Source: Halictus rubicundus (Eukaryota > Arthropoda > Insecta > Hymenoptera > Halictidae). From it: 64,000 nucleotides of DNA. Of the stretch, positions 37,701-50,565 are shown in pieces. The position numbers and the translations under genes are program-made. Position 1 is the first letter of the stretch; every line of letters begins with the position of its first letter. The notes below the pieces were generated by a model. It saw only the letters and a list, made by a program, of their open reading frames with translations. It was not told where the DNA came from and did no database searches. Where the stretch lies: positions 1-64,000 of the forward strand of contig NW_027488869.1 in assembly GCF_050948215.1 (NCBI RefSeq), read 5' to 3'.

Positions 37701-40700
37701 ATAGGATTGAGGATAGGATAGGGGATTGGATAGGATACAGCATAGGATTGGATAGAGGATAGGATAGGATAGAGGATAGGATAGGATAGATGACAGGTTA
37801 GGATGGAGGATAGGATAGAGGATAGGATAGAGGATAGGATAGAGGATAGGATAGAGGATAGGATAGAGGATAGGATAGGATAGAGGATAGGATACGATAG
37901 AGCATAGGATAGAGGATAGGATAGAGGATAGGATAGAGGATTGGATAGGATAGATGATAGGATAGGATAGAGGATAGGATAGGATAGAGGATGGGATACG
38001 ATAGAGGATAGGATAGGATAGAGGATAGGATAGGGGATTGGATAGGATAGAGGATAGGATATTATAGGATAGAGAATAGGATATGATAGAGGATACGAAA
38101 GGATAGAGGATAGGATAGAGGATAGGATAGAGGATAGGATAGGGGATTGGATATGATAGAGGATAGGATAGGTTAGAGGATAGCATACGATAGAGGATAG
38201 TATAGGGTAGGATATAGAATAGGATAGGATGGATGATAATATAGAGGATAGGATAGGATAGAGGATCGGATAGGATACAGGCTAGGATAGGATAGAGGAT
38301 AGGATAGGATAGGATAGAGGATATTATAGCTTAGAGGATAGGATAGGATAGAGGATAGGATAGAGGATAGGATAGGATAGAGGACAGGATAGGGGATTCG
38401 ATGGGATAGAGGATAGGATAGGATAGGAGATAGGATAGGATAGGATAGATGATAGGATAGGATAGAGGATAGGATAGGATTGAGGATAGGATAGGGGATA
38501 GGATAGGATAGAGGATAGGATAGGATAGAGGATAGGATAGGATAGAGGATAGGATAGGATAGATGACAGGTTAGGATGGAGGATGGGATAGAGGATAGGA
38601 TAGAGGATAGGATAGAGGATAGGATAGAGGATAGGATAGGATAGAGGATAGGATACGATAGAGCATAGGATAGAGGATAGGATAGAGGATAGGATAGAGG
38701 ATTGGATAGGATAGATGATAGGATAGGATAGAGGATAGGATAGGATAGAGGATGGGATACGATAGAGGATAGGATAGGATAGAGGATAGGATAGGGGATT
38801 GGATAGGATAGAGGATAGGATATTATAGGATAGAGAATAGGATATGATAGGGGATACGAAAGGATAGAGGATAGGATAGAGGATAGGATAGAGGATAGGA
38901 TAGGGGATTGGATATGATAGAGGATAGGATAGGTTAGAGGATAGCATACGATAGAGGATAGTATAGGGTAGGATATAGAATAGGATAGGATGGATGATAA
39001 TATAGAGGATAGGATAGGATAGAGGATCGGATAGGATACAGGCTAGGATAGGATAGAGGATAGGATAGGATAGAATATAGGATAGGATAGAGGATATTAT
39101 AGCTTAGAGGATAGGATAGGATAGAGGATAGGATAGAGGATAGGATAGAGGATAGGATAGAGGATAGGATAGGATAGAGGACAGGATAGGGGATTCGATG
39201 GGATAGAGGATAGGATAGGATAGAGGATAGGATAGGATAGGAGATAGGATAGGATAGGATAGATGATAGGATAGGATAGAGGATAGGATAGGATTGAGGA
39301 TAGAGGATAGGATAGGATAGAGGATAGGATAGGATAGAGGATAGGATAGGATAGGAGATAGGATAGGATAGGATAGATGATAGGATAGGATAGAGGATAG
39401 GATAGGATTGAGGATAGGATAGGGGATTGGATAGGATAGAGGATAGGATAGGATAGAGGATAGGATAGGATAGAGGATAGGATAGGATAGAGGATAGGAT
39501 AGGATAGGATAGAGGATAGGATAGGATAGAGGATAGGATAGGATAGAGGATAGGATAGGGGATTTGATAGGATACAGCTTAGGATAGGATAGGGGATAGG
39601 ATAGGATAGAGGATAGAATAGAGTATAGGATAGGATAGAGGATAGGATAGGATAGAGGATAGGATAGTATAGGGGATAGGATAGGATAGAGGATAGGATA
39701 GGATGGAGTATAGAATAGGATAGAGGATAGGATAGGATAGAGGATAGGATAGGATAGAGGATAGGATAGGATAGAGGATAGGATAGGATAGGATAGAGGA
39801 TAGGATAGGATAGAGGATAGGATAGTATAGGGGATAGGATAGGATAGAGGATAGGATAGGATAGAGGATAGGATAGGACAGAGGATGGGATACGATAGAG
39901 TATAGGACATAGGATTGAATAGGATACAGGCTAGGATAGGATAGAGGATAGGATAGGATAGAATATAGGATAGGATAGAGGATATTATAGCTTAGAGGAT
40001 AGGATAGGATAGAGGATAGGATAGAGGATAGGATAGGATAGATGACAGGATAGGGGATTGGATAGGATAGAGGATAGGACAGGATAGAGGAGAGGATAGG
40101 ATAGGATAGAGGATACGATAGGATAGAGGATAGGATAGGATAGAGGATAGGATAGGATAGAGGATAGGATAGGATAGAGGATAGGATAGGATAGGATAGG
40201 ATAGAGGATAGGATAGGATAGGATAGGATAGAGGATAGGATAGGATAGAGGATAGGATAGGATAGAGGATAGGATAGGATAGATGACAGGATAGGATGGA
40301 GGATAGGATAGAGGATAGGATAGAGGATAGGATAGAGGATAGGATAGGATAGAGGATAGGATAGGATAGAGGAAAGGATATAATAGAGGATAGGATAGGA
40401 TTGAGGATAGGATAGGTTAGAGGACAGGATAGGATAGTGGATAATATAGGATGGATGATAGGATAGAGGATAGGATAGGGGATAGGATAGAGTATAGGAT
40501 AGGATAGAGGACAGGATAGGGGATTCGATGGGATAGAGGATAGGATAGGATAGAGGATAGGATAGGATTGAGGATAGGATAGGATAGAGGATAGGATAGG
40601 ATAGAGGATAGGATAGGATAGAGGATAGGATAGGATAGAGGATAGGATAGGATAGAGGATAGGATAGGATAGAGGATAGGATAGGATAGAGGATAGGATA

Positions 40701-41997
40701 GGATAGAGGATAGGATAGGATAGGATAGAGGATAGGATAGGATACAGGATAGGATAGGATACAGGATAGGATAGGATAGAGGATAGGATAGGGGATTTGA
40801 TAGGATACAGCTTAGGATAGGATAGGGGATAGGATAGGATAGAGGATAGAATAGAGTATAGGATAGGATAGAGGATAGGATAGGATAGAGGATAGGATAG
40901 TATAGGGGATAGGATAGGATAGAGGATAGGATAGGATGGAGTATAGAATAGGATAGAGGATAGGATAGGATAGAGGATAGGATAGGATAGAGGATAGGAT
41001 AGGATAGAGGATAGGATAGGATAGGATAGAGGATAGGATAGGATAGAGGATAGGATAGTATAGGGGATAGGATAGGATAGAGGATAGGATAGGATAGAGG
41101 ATAGGATAGGACAGAGGATGGGATACGATAGAGTATAGGACATAGGATTGAATAGGATACAGGCTAGGATAGGATAGAGGATAGGATAGGATAGAATATA
41201 GGATAGGATAGAGGATATTATAGCTTAGAGGATAGGATAGGATAGAGGATAGGATAGAGGATAGGATAGAGGATAGGATAGAGGATAGGATAGGATAGAT
41301 GACAGGATAGGGGATTGGATAGGATAGAGGATAGGACAGGATAGAGGAGAGGATAGGATAGAGGATAGGATAGGATAGATGACAGGATAGGATGGAGGAT
41401 AGGATAGAGGATAGGATAGAGGATAGGATAGAGGATAGGATAGGATAGAGGATAGGATAGGATAGAGGAAAGGATATAATACAGGATAGGATAGGATTGA
41501 GGATAGGATAGGTTAGAGGACAGGATAGGATAGTGGATAATATAGGATGGATGATAGGATAGAGGATAGGATAGGGGATAGGATAGGATAGAGGATAGAA
41601 TAGAGTATAGGATAGGATAGAGGATAGGATAGGATAGAGGATAGGATAGTATAGGGGATAGGATAGGATAGAGGATAGGATAGGATGGAGTATAGAATAG
41701 GATAGAGGATAGGATAGGATAGAGGATAGGATAGGATAGAGGATAGAGGATAGGATAGGATAGAGGATAGGATAGGATAGAGGATAGGATAGGATAGGAT
41801 AGAGGATAGGATAGGATAGAGGATAGGATAGTATAGGGGATAGGATAGGATAGAGGATAGGATAGGATAGAGGATAGGATAGGACAGAGGATGGGATACG
41901 ATAGAGTATAGTACATAGGATTGAATAGGATACAGGCTAGGATAGGATAGAGGATAGGATAGGATAGAATATAGGATAGGATAGAGGATATTATAGC
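34724..41997 (+). repeat. HOR array with variable unit length, marked by GCTTAGAGG
   Basis: The motif ATATTATAGCTTAGAGG recurs with its CTTAG at 34,871; 35,729; 36,473; 37,484; 38,330; 39,103; 39,991; 41,224; 41,997, giving units of 858, 744, 1,011, 846, 773, 888, 1,233 and 773 bp. Within units the order GCATACG, GGATGGATGAT, GATCGG, CAGGCTAGG, GCTTAGAGG, GGGGATTCGATGGG is kept in the first five. The last three replace GCATACG with CATAGGATTGAATAGG. Length differences come from gain or loss of GATGACAGG-type and 12-bp pieces. Further single copies of the marker are at 44,541 and 47,438. Confidence 0.9.
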
Positions 41998-42800
41998 TTA
42001 GAGGATAGGATAGGATAGAGGATAGGATAGAGGATAGGATAGGATAGATGACAGGATAGGGGATTGGATAGGATAGAGGATAGGACAGGATAGAGGAGAG
42101 GATAGGATAGGATAGAGGATACGATAGGATAGAGGATAGGATAGGATAGACGATAGGATAGGATAGAGGATAGGATAGGATAGAGGATAGGATAGGATAG
42201 GATAGGATAGAGGATAGGATAGGATAGAGGATAGGATAGGATAGAGGATAGGATAGGATAGATGACAGGATAGGATGGAGGATAGGATAGAGGATAGGAT
42301 AGAGGATAGGATAGAGGATAGGATAGGATAGAGGATAGGATAGGATAGAGGAAAGGATAGGATAGAGGATAGGATAGGATTGAGGATAGGATAGGTTAGA
42401 GGACAGGATAGGATAGTGGATAATATAGGATGGATGATAGGATAGAGGATAGGATAGGGGATAGGATAGAGTATAGGATAGGATAGAGGACAGGATAGGA
42501 TTGAGGATAGGATAGGATAGAGGATAGGATAGGATAGAGGATAGGATAGGATAGAGGATAGGATAGGATAGAGGATAGGATAGGATTGAGGATAGGATAG
42601 GATAGAGGATAGGATAGGATAGAGGATAGGATAGGATAGAGGATAGGATAGGATAGAGGATAGGATTCGATAGAGTATAGGACATAGGATTGAATAGGAT
42701 AGAGGATTGGATACGATAGAGGATAGGATAGGGGATTGGATAGGATAGTTGATAGAATAGGATAGAGGATAGGATAGGATACAGAATAGGATAGGATAGA

Positions 42801-42810
42801 TTATATTTAA
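42801..42810 (+). repeat. TTATATTTAA box, copy 2 of 5
   Basis: Same flanks as the copy at 33,961. It lies 640 bp before copy 3; the matching interval in the duplicate (48,392 to 48,899) is 507 bp, so 133 bp differs. Confidence 0.85.
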
Positions 42811-43440
42811 GGAAAGAGGATAGGATATGATAGAGGATACCATATTATAGAGGATAGGATAGGATAGAGGGTACGATATTATAGAGGATAGGTTAGGATT
42901 GAGGATAGATTATAGGATAGAAGATAGGATAGGATAGAGGATACGATATTATAGAGGATAGGATAGGATAGAGTATAGGATATAGGATTGCATACGATAG
43001 AGGATAGGATAGGATAAAGGATACGATATTCTAGAGGATATGATAGGATAGAGGATAGATTATAGGATAGAGGATAGGATAGGATAGAGGATAGGATAGA
43101 AAAGAGGATAGGATAGGATAGATTATACGATAGGATAGAAGATAGGATACGATAGAGGATAGGATAGGATAGAGGATCGGATAGGATAGAGGATAGGATA
43201 GGATAGAGGATAGGATAGGATAGAGGATACGATAGGATAGAAGATAGGATAGGATAGAGGATAGGATAGGATAGGATAGAGGATAGGATAGGATAGAGGA
43301 TAGGATTCGTTAGAGTATAGGACATAGGATTGAATAGGATGGAGGATTGGATACGATAGAGGATAGGATAGGGGATTGGATAGGATAGTTGATAGAATAG
43401 GATAGAGGATAGGATAGGATACAGAATAGGATAGGATAGA

Positions 43441-43450
43441 TTATATTTAA
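43441..43450 (+). repeat. TTATATTTAA box, copy 3 of 5
   Basis: Lies exactly 9,480 bp after copy 1 and 5,458 bp before copy 5. Downstream it is followed by GAGGAAACG, a variant shared with copy 5. Confidence 0.85.
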
Positions 43451-44754
43451 GGAAAGAGGATAGGATATGATAGAGGAAACGATATTATAGAGGATAGGAT
43501 GGGATAGAGGGTACGATATTATACAGGATACGATAGGATAGAAGATAGGATAGGATAGAGGATAGGATAGGTTAGAGGATAGCATACGATAGAGGATAGT
43601 ATAGGGTAGGATATAGAATAGGATAGGATGGATGATATTATAGAGGATAGGATAGGATAGAGGATCGGATAGGATACAGGATTGGATAGGATAGAGGATA
43701 CGATGGGATAGAGGACATTATAGAGAATAGGATAGGATAGAGGATAGGATAGGATAGAGGATAGGATAGGGGATTGGATAGGGTAGATAATAGGATAGGG
43801 TAGATGATATTATAGGAAAGAGGATAGGAAATGATAGAGGATACGATATTGTAGAGGATACGATAGGATAGAGCATACGGCATTATAGAGGATAGGATAG
43901 GATAGAGGATAGGATTGAGGATAGATTATAGGATAGAGGATAGGATAGAATAGAGGATAGGATAGGATAGAGGATAGGATAGGATAAAGGATAGGATAGG
44001 ATAAAGGATACGATAGGATTGCGGATAGGCTAGGGGATTGGATAGGATAGTTGATAGAATAGGATAGAGGATAGGATAGGATTGAGGATATGATACGATA
44101 GAGCATAGGATAGAGGATAGGATAGAGGATAGGATAGAGGATAGGATAGAGGATTGGATAGGGTAGATGATAGGATAGGATAGAGGATAGGATAGGATAG
44201 AGGATGGGATACGATAGAGGATAGGATAGGATAGAGGATAGGATAGGGGATTGGATAGGATAGAGGATAGGATATTATACGATAGAGAATAGGATATGAT
44301 AGAGGATACGAAAGGATAGAGGATAGGATAGAGGATAGGATAGAGGATAGGATAGGGGATTGGATATGATAGAGGAAAGGATAGGTTAGAGGATAGCATA
44401 CGATAGAGGATAGTATAGGTTAGGATATAGAATAGGATAGGATGGATGATAATAGGATAGAGGATCGGATAGGATACAGGCTAGGATAGGATAGAGGATA
44501 GGATAGGATAGAATATAGGATAGGATAGAGGATATTATAGCTTAGAGGATAGGATAGGATAGAGGATAGGATAGAGGATAGGATAGGATAGAGGACAGGA
44601 TAGGGGATTCGATGGGATAGAGGATAGGATAGGATAGAGGATAGGATAGGATAGAGGATAGGATAGGATTGAGGATAGGATAGGATAGAGTATAGAATAG
44701 GATAGATGATATTATAGGATAGGGGATAGGATAGAATAGAGGATAGGATAGGAT

Positions 44755-46040
44755 AGAGGATAGGATAGTATAGGGGATCGGATAGGATAGAGGATAGGAT
44801 AGGATGGAGTATAGAATAGGATAGAGGATAGGATAGGATAGAGGATAGGATAGGATAGAGGATAGGATAGGATAGAGGATAGGATAGGATAGAGGATAGG
44901 ATAGGATAGAGGATAGGATAGGATAGGATAGAGGATAGGATAGGATAGAGGATAGGATAGGATAGAGGATAGGATTGGATAGAGGATAGGATAGGATAGA
45001 GGATAGGATAGGATAGAGGATAGGATAGGATAGAGGATAGGATAGGATAGAGGATAGGATAGGATAGAGGATAGGACAGGATAGAGGATAGGATAGGATA
45101 GAGGATAGGATAGGATAGAGGATAGGATAGGATAGAGGATAGGCTAGAGGACAGGATAGAGGATAGGATAGGATAGGATAGAGGATAGGATAGGATAGAG
45201 GATAGGATAGGATAGAGGATAGGATAGGATAGAGGATAGGATAGGATAGAGGATGGGATACGATAGAGTATAGGACATAGGATTGAATAGGATACAGGCT
45301 AGGATAGGATAGAGGATAGGATAGGATAGAGGATAGGATAGGATAGGATAGGATAGAGGATAGGATAGGATAGAGGATAGGATAGGATAGAGGATAGGAT
45401 AGGATAGATGACAGGATAGGATAGAGGATAGGATAGAGTATAGGATAGGATAGAGGACAGGATAGGGGTTTCGATGGGATAGAGGATAGGATAGGATAGA
45501 GGATAGGATAGGATAGAGGATAGGATAGGATAGAGGATAGGATAGGATAGATGACAGGATAGGATGGAGGATAGGATAGAGGATAGGATAGAGGATAGGA
45601 TAGAGGATAGGATAGGATAGAGGATAGGATAGGATAGAGGAAAGGATATAATAGAGGATAGGATAGGATTGAGGATAGGATAGGTTAGAGGACAGGATAG
45701 GATAGTGGATAATATAGGATGGATGATAGGATAGAGGATAGGATAGGGGATAGGATAGGATAGAGGATAGAATAGAGTATAGGATAGGATAGAGGATAGG
45801 ATAGGATAGAGGATAGGATAGTATAGGGGATAGGATAGGATAGAGGATAGGATAGGATGGAGTATAGAATAGGATAGAGGATAGGATAGGATAGAGGATA
45901 GGATAGGATAGAGGATAGAGGATAGGATAGGATAGAGGATAGGATAGGATAGGATAGAGGATAGGATAGGATAGAGGATAGGATAGTATAGGGGATAGGA
46001 TAGGATAGAGGATAGGATAGGATAGAGGATAGGATAGGAT
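44755..46040 (+). repeat. 1,286-bp tandem HOR, copy 1
   Basis: GTATAGGGGATCGG (44,768/46,054) and GGCTAGAGGACAGG (45,142/46,428) are each repeated at +1,286. The shift falls to 1,276 at GTGGATAATATAGG (45,715/46,991), two pentamers fewer. The private GGGGTTTCGATGGG (about 45,466 and 46,751) is also shared. Confidence 0.88.
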
Positions 46041-47320
46041 AGAGGATAGGATAGTATAGGGGATCGGATAGGATAGAGGATAGGATAGGATGGAGTATAG
46101 AATAGGATAGAGGATAGGATAGGATAGAGGATAGGATAGGATAGAGGATAGGATAGGATAGAGGATAGGATAGGATAGAGGATAGGATAGGATAGAGGAT
46201 AGGATAGGATAGGATAGAGGATAGGATAGGATAGAGGATAGGATAGGATAGAGGATAGGATTGGATAGAGGATAGGATAGGATAGAGGATAGGATAGGAT
46301 AGAGGATAGGATAGGATAGAGGATAGGATAGGATAGAGGATAGGATAGGATAGAGGATAGGACAGGATAGAGGATAGGATAGGATAGAGGATAGGATAGG
46401 ATAGAGGATAGGATAGGATAGAGGATAGGCTAGAGGACAGGATAGAGGATAGGATAGGATAGGATAGAGGATAGGATAGGATAGAGGATAGGATAGGATA
46501 GAGGATAGGATAGGATAGAGGATAGGATAGGATAGAGGATGGGATACGATAGAGTATAGGACATAGGATTGAATAGGATACAGGCTAGGATAGGATAGAG
46601 GATAGGATAGGATAGAGGATAGGATAGGATAGGATAGGATAGAGGATAGGATAGGATAGAGGATAGGATAGGATAGAGGATAGGATAGGATAGATGACAG
46701 GATAGGATAGAGGATAGGATAGAGTATAGGATAGGATAGAGGACAGGATAGGGGTTTCGATGGGATAGAGGATAGGATAGGATAGAGGATAGGATAGGAT
46801 AGAGGATAGGATAGGATAGAGGATAGGATAGGATAGATGACAGGATAGGATGGAGGATAGGATAGAGGATAGGATAGAGGATAGGATAGAGGATAGGATA
46901 GGATAGAGGATAGGATAGGATAGAGGAAAGGATATAATAGAGGATAGGATAGGATTGAGGATAGGATAGGTTAGAGGACAGGATAGGATAGTGGATAATA
47001 TAGGATGGATGATAGGATAGAGGATAGGATAGGGGATAGGATAGGATAGAGGATAGAATAGAGTATAGGATAGGATAGAGGATAGGATAGGATAGAGGAT
47101 AGGATAGTATAGGGGATAGGATAGGATAGAGGATAGGATAGGATGGAGTATAGAATAGGATAGAGGATAGGATAGGATAGAGGATAGGATAGGATAGAGG
47201 ATAGAGGATAGGATAGGATAGAGGATAGGATAGGATAGGATAGAGGATAGGATAGGATAGAGGATAGGATAGTATAGGGGATAGGATAGGATAGAGGATA
47301 GGATAGGATAGAGGATAGGA
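46041..47320 (+). repeat. 1,286-bp tandem HOR, copy 2
   Basis: This is the second tandem member and runs into the right copy of the 3.8 kb block. A third GTATAGGGGATCGG at 50,158 belongs to the duplicated block (shift 5,390 from 44,768) and not to this tandem pair. Confidence 0.86.
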
Positions 47321-48391
47321 TAGGACAGAGGATGGGATACGATAGAGTATAGTACATAGGATTGAATAGGATACAGGCTAGGATAGGATAGAGGATAGGA
47401 TAGGATAGAATATAGGATAGGATAGAGGATATTATAGCTTAGAGGATAGGATAGGATAGAGGATAGGATAGAGGATAGGATAGGATAGATGACAGGATAG
47501 GGGATTGGATAGGATAGAGGATAGGACAGGATAGAGGAGAGGATAGGATAGGATAGAGGATACGATAGGATAGAGGATAGGATAGGATAGACGATAGGAT
47601 AGGATAGAGGATAGGATAGGATAGAGGATAGGATAGGATAGGATAGGATAGAGGATAGGATAGGATAGAGGATAGGATAGGATAGAGGATAGGATAGAGG
47701 ATAGGATAGGATAGAGGATAGGATAGGATAGATGACAGGATAGGATGGAGGATAGGATAGAGGATAGGATAGAGGATAGGATAGAGGATAGGATAGGATA
47801 GAGGATAGGATAGGATAGAGGATAGGATAGGATAGAGGATAGGATAGGATAGATGACAGGATAGGATGGAGGATAGGATAGAGGATAGGATAGAGGATAG
47901 GATAGAGGATAGGATAGGATAGAGGATAGGATAGGATAGAGGAAAGGATAGGATAGAGGATAGGATAGGATTGAGGATAGGATAGGTTAGAGGACAGGAT
48001 AGGATAGTGGATAATATAGGATGGATGATAGGATAGAGGATAGGATAGGGTATAGGATAGAGTATAGGATAGGATAGAGGACAGGATAGGATTGAGGATA
48101 GGATAGGATAGAGGATAGGATAGGATAGAGGATAGGATAGGATAGAGGATAGGATAGGATAGAGGATAGGATAGGATTGAGGATAGGATAGGATAGAGGA
48201 TAGGATAGGATAGAGGATAGGATAGGATAGAGGATAGGATAGGATAGAGGATAGGATTCGATAGAGTATAGGACATAGGATTGAATAGGATAGAGGATTG
48301 GATACGATAGAGGATAGGATAGGGGATTGGATAGGATAGTTGATAGAATAGGATAGAGGATAGGATAGGATACAGAATAGGATAGGATAGA

Positions 48392-48401
48392 TTATATTTA
48401 A
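48392..48401 (+). repeat. TTATATTTAA box, copy 4 of 5
   Basis: Partner of the copy at 42,801 at +5,591. Both are followed by the private variant GAGGATACCATATTATAG. Confidence 0.85.
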
Positions 48402-48898
48402 GGAAAGAGGATAGGATATGATAGAGGATACCATATTATAGAGGATAGGATAGGATAGAGGGTACGATATTATAGAGGATAGGATAGGATTGAGGATAGA
48501 TTATAGGATAGAAGATAGGATAGGATAGAGGATAGGATAGAAAAGAGGATAGGATAGGATAGATTATACGATAGGATAGAAGATAGGATACGATAGAGGA
48601 TAGGATAGGATAGAGGATCGGATAGGATAGAGGATAGGATAGGATAGAGGATAGGATAGGATAGAGGATAGGATAGGATAGAGGATACGATAGGATAGAA
48701 GATAGGATAGGATAGAGGATATGATAGGATAGGATAGAGGGTAGGATAGGATAGAGGATAGGATTCGATAGAGTATAGGACATAGGATTGAATAGGATGG
48801 AGGATTGGATACGATAGAGGATAGGATAGGGGATTGGATAGGATAGTTGATAGAATAGGATAGAGGATAGGATAGGATACAGAATAGGATAGGATAGA

Positions 48899-48908
48899 TT
48901 ATATTTAA
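48899..48908 (+). repeat. TTATATTTAA box, copy 5 of 5
   Basis: Partner of the copy at 43,441 at +5,458, with the same GAGGAAACG downstream. Confidence 0.85.
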
Positions 48909-50565
48909 GGAAAGAGGATAGGATATGATAGAGGAAACGATATTATAGAGGATAGGATAGGATAGAGGGTACGATATTATACAGGATACGATAGGATAGA
49001 AGATAGGATAGGATAGAGGATAGGATAGGTTAGAGGATAGCATACGATAGAGGATAGTATAGGGTAGGATATAGAATAGGATAGGATGGATGATATTATA
49101 GAGGATAGGATAGGATAGAGGATCGGATAGGATACAGGATTGGATAGGATAGAGGATACGATGGGATAGAGGACATTATAGAGAATAGGATAGGATAGAG
49201 GATAGGATAGGATAGAGGATAGGATAGGGGATTGGATAGGGTAGATAATAGGATAGGGTAGATGATATTATAGGAAAGAGGATAGGAAATGATAGAGGAT
49301 ACGATATTGTAGAGGATACGATAGGATAGAGCATACGGCATTATAGAGGATAGGATAGGATAGAGGATAGGATTGAGGATAGATTATAGGATAGAGGATA
49401 GGATAGAATAGAGGATAGGATAGGATAGAGGATAGGATAGGATAAAGGATAGGATAGGATAAAGGATACGATAGGATTGCGGATAGGCTAGGGGATTGGA
49501 TAGGATAGTTGATAGAATAGGATAGAGGATAGGATAGGATTGAGGATATGATACGATAGAGCATAGGATAGAGGATAGGATAGAGGATAGGATAGAGGAT
49601 AGGATAGAGGATTGGATAGGGTAGATGATAGGATAGGATAGAGGATAGGATAGGATAGAGGATGGGATACGATAGAGGATAGGATAGGATAGAGGATAGG
49701 ATAGGGGATTGGATAGGATAGAGGATAGGATATTATACGATAGAGAATAGGATATGATAGAGGATACGAAAGGATAGAGGATAGGATAGAGGATAGGATA
49801 GAGGATAGGATAGGGGATTGGATATGATAGAGGAAAGGATAGGTTAGAGGATAGCATACGATAGAGGATAGTATAGGGTAGGATATAGAATAGGATAGGA
49901 TGGATGATAATAGGATAGAGGATCGGATAGGATACAGGATAGGATAGGATAGAGGATAGGATAGAGGATAGGATAGGATAGAGGACAGGATAGGGGATTC
50001 GATGGGATAGAGGATAGGATAGGATAGAGGATAGGATAGGATAGAGGATAGGATAGGATTGAGGATAGGATAGGATAGAGTATAGAATAGGATAGATGAT
50101 ATTATAGGATAGGGGATAGGATAGAATAGAGGATAGGATAGGATAGAGGATAGGATAGTATAGGGGATCGGATAGGATAGAGGATAGGATAGGATGGAGT
50201 ATAGAATAGGATAGAGGATAGGATAGGATAGAGGATAGGATAGGATAGAGGATAGGATAGGATAGAGGATAGGATAGGATAGAGGATAGGATAGGATAGG
50301 ATAGAGGATAGGATAGGATAGAGGATAGGATAGGATAGAGGATAGGATAGGATAGAGGATAGGATAGGATAGAGGATAGGATAGGATAGAGGATAGGATA
50401 AGATAGAGGATAGGATAGGATAGAGGATAGGATAGGATAGAGGATAGGACAGGATAGAGGATAGGATAGGATAGAGGATAGGATAGGATAGAGGATAGGA
50501 TAGGATAGAGGATAGGCTAGAGGACAGGATAGAGGATAGGATAGGATAGAGGATAGGATAGGGGA

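Larger units (their letters stand above)
41370..45170 (+). repeat. About 3.8 kb block duplicated at 46,825 (left copy)
   Basis: The shift changes stepwise: 5,458 near 41,383; 5,441 at CAGGCTAGG (41,933/47,374, both preceded by the private GTACATAGG); 5,591 at TTATATTTAA (42,801/48,392); 5,458 from 43,441 to 44,396; 5,390 at 44,701; 5,373 at GGCTAGAGGACAGG (45,142/50,515). The +150 step is a local duplication of a GATGACAGGATAGGATGG piece near 47,700-47,860. Translations of 43,638-43,883 and 43,810-44,106 are identical to those of the right copy. Confidence 0.88.
46825..50545 (+). repeat. About 3.7 kb block, right copy, ending at a mosaic junction
   Basis: This is the partner of 41,370-45,170. 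It keeps region 4 markers up to GGCTAGAGGACAGG (50,515) and two or three more monomers, then changes abruptly at about 50,560 (GGGGATTGGATAGGTAATTGG) to the markers of the 19.1 kb block. Near 49,940 it lacks the CAGGCTAGG-GCTTAGAGG part that its partner has at 44,478-44,541, a deletion of about 70 bp. Confidence 0.87.
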
